From NCBI GenBank assembly GCA_028287225.1, contig JAQBPZ010000003.1:1-6967 (forward strand): a stretch of DNA of 6,967 bases, in the 5' to 3' direction. The notes under the pieces were generated by a model. That model saw only the letters and a program-made list of their open reading frames with translations, was not told where the DNA came from and made no database searches. Each line of letters begins with the position of its first letter. Position 1 is the stretch's first letter. Made by a program: the position numbers and the translations under genes. The DNA comes from Gemmatimonadota bacterium. GTDB lineage: Bacteria > Gemmatimonadota > Gemmatimonadetes > Gemmatimonadales > Gemmatimonadaceae. Positions 5,667 to 6,967 of the stretch are shown in pieces.

Positions 5667-6967
5667 TGCGGCCGGTCCGCTCGCCAGCAGTGCGTGCAGC
5701 TCGTCCATCGCGAGCGGTGCCGCTGCGTCGAGCGACACCGCCCGGTCGTCCGCGCACGCGAGCTCGAAGCGTCGGGCGCCCATGAGATCCCGGAGTGCGC
5801 CGCGCCGCGCCGCGTGCTGCGCGGCATGTCGCGGAGTGCGGCGGGCACCGAGCGCGCCGAGCGCCGAATCGGCGGCGTGCAGCAGCGTAACCGCGTGCTC
5901 CGGATGGCCGGCCGCGACCGCGAGCGGCGCCACCGCCTCCAGGCACGCGATGGCGAGCGGCGGGGCACGGTACGCGCGCGCCATGGGGAGGGCCTCGGTG
6001 AGGTGCCGCGCAGCGCCGTGCAGGTCGCCGGCCCGGTGCGCCGCGATGCCGGAGAGCGTGAGCGTCTCGATCATGCCGCCCGTGCCGCGTGAGACACGGC
6101 GCGCCTCGAGCGCCTCGGCGAGCACGGTGCGGGCGCCTGCGACGTCGCCGAGGTCGAGCCGCATCGAGCCGAGCTCCGTGAGCGCGTAGGCGAGCGGCCA
6201 GAGCCGCCCGAAGCCGCGAAGCGCCGGCAGGTGCGCGCTCGCGACGAGCGCCGGCTCCTCGTCGGAGGTGCCGAGCGCGTGACGTGCCGCGGCGAGCCGC
6301 ACGAGCACGAGGGTGCGGTACCCGATGTCGGCCACGGGGTCGCCCGCCGCGATGGAGCGTTCGAAGAGATCCACCGCCTGGTGGACCTCGCCGCGGCGTG
6401 CCGCCAGCACGCCCCGCCAGCTCATCGTGAACGCGACCGAGCGCAGGTCGCCGCGCGCCTGGTGCGAGGCGATGACCGCGTCGAAGTGACGCGCCGCCTC
6501 GTCGAACGCGCCGCGCTCCGTCGCGATCCAGGCCAGGTTGTTCCTCGCGAGCGCGATGCCCAGCGAGTCCCCGAGCGACTCGTGGATCGCGATCGCCTCG
6601 CGCGAGAGCGCCTCGCCGGCGTCCAGATCGCCCATGTTCCATGTCTGCCAGCCGAGGTTCGCGAGCGTCGCGGCCGTTCCGGGACGGTCGCCGGCCTCGC
6701 GGTAGAGGGCGAGGCTGCGCGCGAACAGCGCCTGCGCGTCGCTGAACAGGCTCCGCGTGCCCGCGAGGTGCGCCGCGCCGCTGAGCAGCTGCGCGCGCAG
6801 CAGCACGTCGAGCGCCGGGGCGTCCGGCGCGTCCGCCGCCGCGCGAAGGCGCTCGAGGTAGTCGATCCCCTCGAAGAGCGGCCCGCGCGTCAGCCAGAGG
6901 CGGTGCAGTGCGATCGCGAGGCGCGCCGCGTCGCGGAGCCCCTCCGCCGGGTCCGCGAGCGCGCCGT
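5658..6967 (-). CDS. TPR-repeat protein, C-terminal part, resembling COG3903-type predicted ATPase/transcriptional regulators (5' end outside window)
   Basis: The frame is open from the right edge to the TGA at 5658-5660, giving 435 visible residues. A GTG lies at 6804-6806, but the homologous-looking sequence continues upstream of it, so it is probably not the start. The first part, HRLWLTRGPLFEGIDYLERL (about 21-40), resembles the entry to the TPR region in COG3903/LuxR-like predicted ATPases. About four good tetratricopeptide repeats follow (65-225; for example AQALFARSLALYREAGD and ARHFDAVIASHQARGD), then more degenerate helical repeats to about 370. The end, ARRFELACADDRAVSLDAA (397-415), matches the usual 'F..A...GRALSLDEA' tail of that family. 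By family knowledge the missing N-terminus would carry an NTPase domain and possibly a DNA-binding, cyclase or kinase domain; this is inference. The TPR part would serve as a ligand- or protein-sensing scaffold. The 3' end overlaps the NTF2-like gene by 9 nt. Confidence 0.88.
   Translation of the reverse strand, partial: GALADPAEGLRDAARLAIALHRLWLTRGPLFEGIDYLERLRAAADAPDAPALDVLLRAQLLSGAAHLAGTRSLFSDAQALFARSLALYREAGDRPGTAATLANLGWQTWNMGDLDAGEALSREAIAIHESLGDSLGIALARNNLAWIATERGAFDEAARHFDAVIASHQARGDLRSVAFTMSWRGVLAARRGEVHQAVDLFERSIAAGDPVADIGYRTLVLVRLAAARHALGTSDEEPALVASAHLPALRGFGRLWPLAYALTELGSMRLDLGDVAGARTVLAEALEARRVSRGTGGMIETLTLSGIAAHRAGDLHGAARHLTEALPMARAYRAPPLAIACLEAVAPLAVAAGHPEHAVTLLHAADSALGALGARRTPRHAAQHAARRGALRDLMGARRFELACADDRAVSLDAAAPLAMDELHALLASGPAASA

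Noticed and set aside
5509..6189. 226-codon plus-strand open frame opposite the TPR gene
   Set aside because: Its composition is Ser/Ala/Arg with no domain, and it is a shadow of well-formed TPR coding sequence.

Overview
The window is very GC-rich (roughly 70% by eye) with strong G/C third-position bias. It comes from the accessory part of a free-living bacterial chromosome. The gene mix is an M28 metallopeptidase, a secreted BNR/VPS10-type propeller protein of about 1,100 residues, an ECF sigma factor of the TIGR02999 type, and a TPR protein resembling the C-terminus of predicted-ATPase regulators. Together with the 'RWRNIGPFRGGRT' style of the propeller, this suggests a Gemmatimonadota or similar soil bacterium (Acidobacteriota is an alternative). 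That assignment is inference; no rRNA or marker gene is present.

Layout. Positions 1-873 (+) hold the C-terminal 290 residues of a secreted-type M28 zinc peptidase. Positions 874-1046 are non-coding and carry a striking pair of inverted 39-nt palindromic units (901-939 and 966-1004). Positions 1047-4364 (+) encode a 1,105-residue exported Asp-box beta-propeller protein with a C-terminal Ig-like and helical region. Positions 4365-4482 separate two convergent genes and hold a 16-nt palindrome and a perfect 19-bp stem-loop, probably a bidirectional terminator. Positions 4483-5070 (-) encode an ECF sigma factor. A 95-bp divergent region follows, then a SnoaL/NTF2-like protein (5166-5666, +). Its 3' end overlaps by 9 nt the convergent 3' end of a large TPR protein (5658-6967, -), whose N-terminus lies beyond the window.

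Function. The left half looks like an extracytoplasmic peptide or polymer utilisation pair (M28 peptidase plus Asp-box propeller). The right half looks regulatory (ECF sigma, a small NTF2-fold protein transcribed divergently from it, and a TPR regulator-like protein). Nothing here clearly forms an undescribed system. The most unusual items are the BIME-like inverted repeat and the sigma/NTF2-like divergent pair, which loosely recalls ECF sigma factors that carry a fused SnoaL-like domain.
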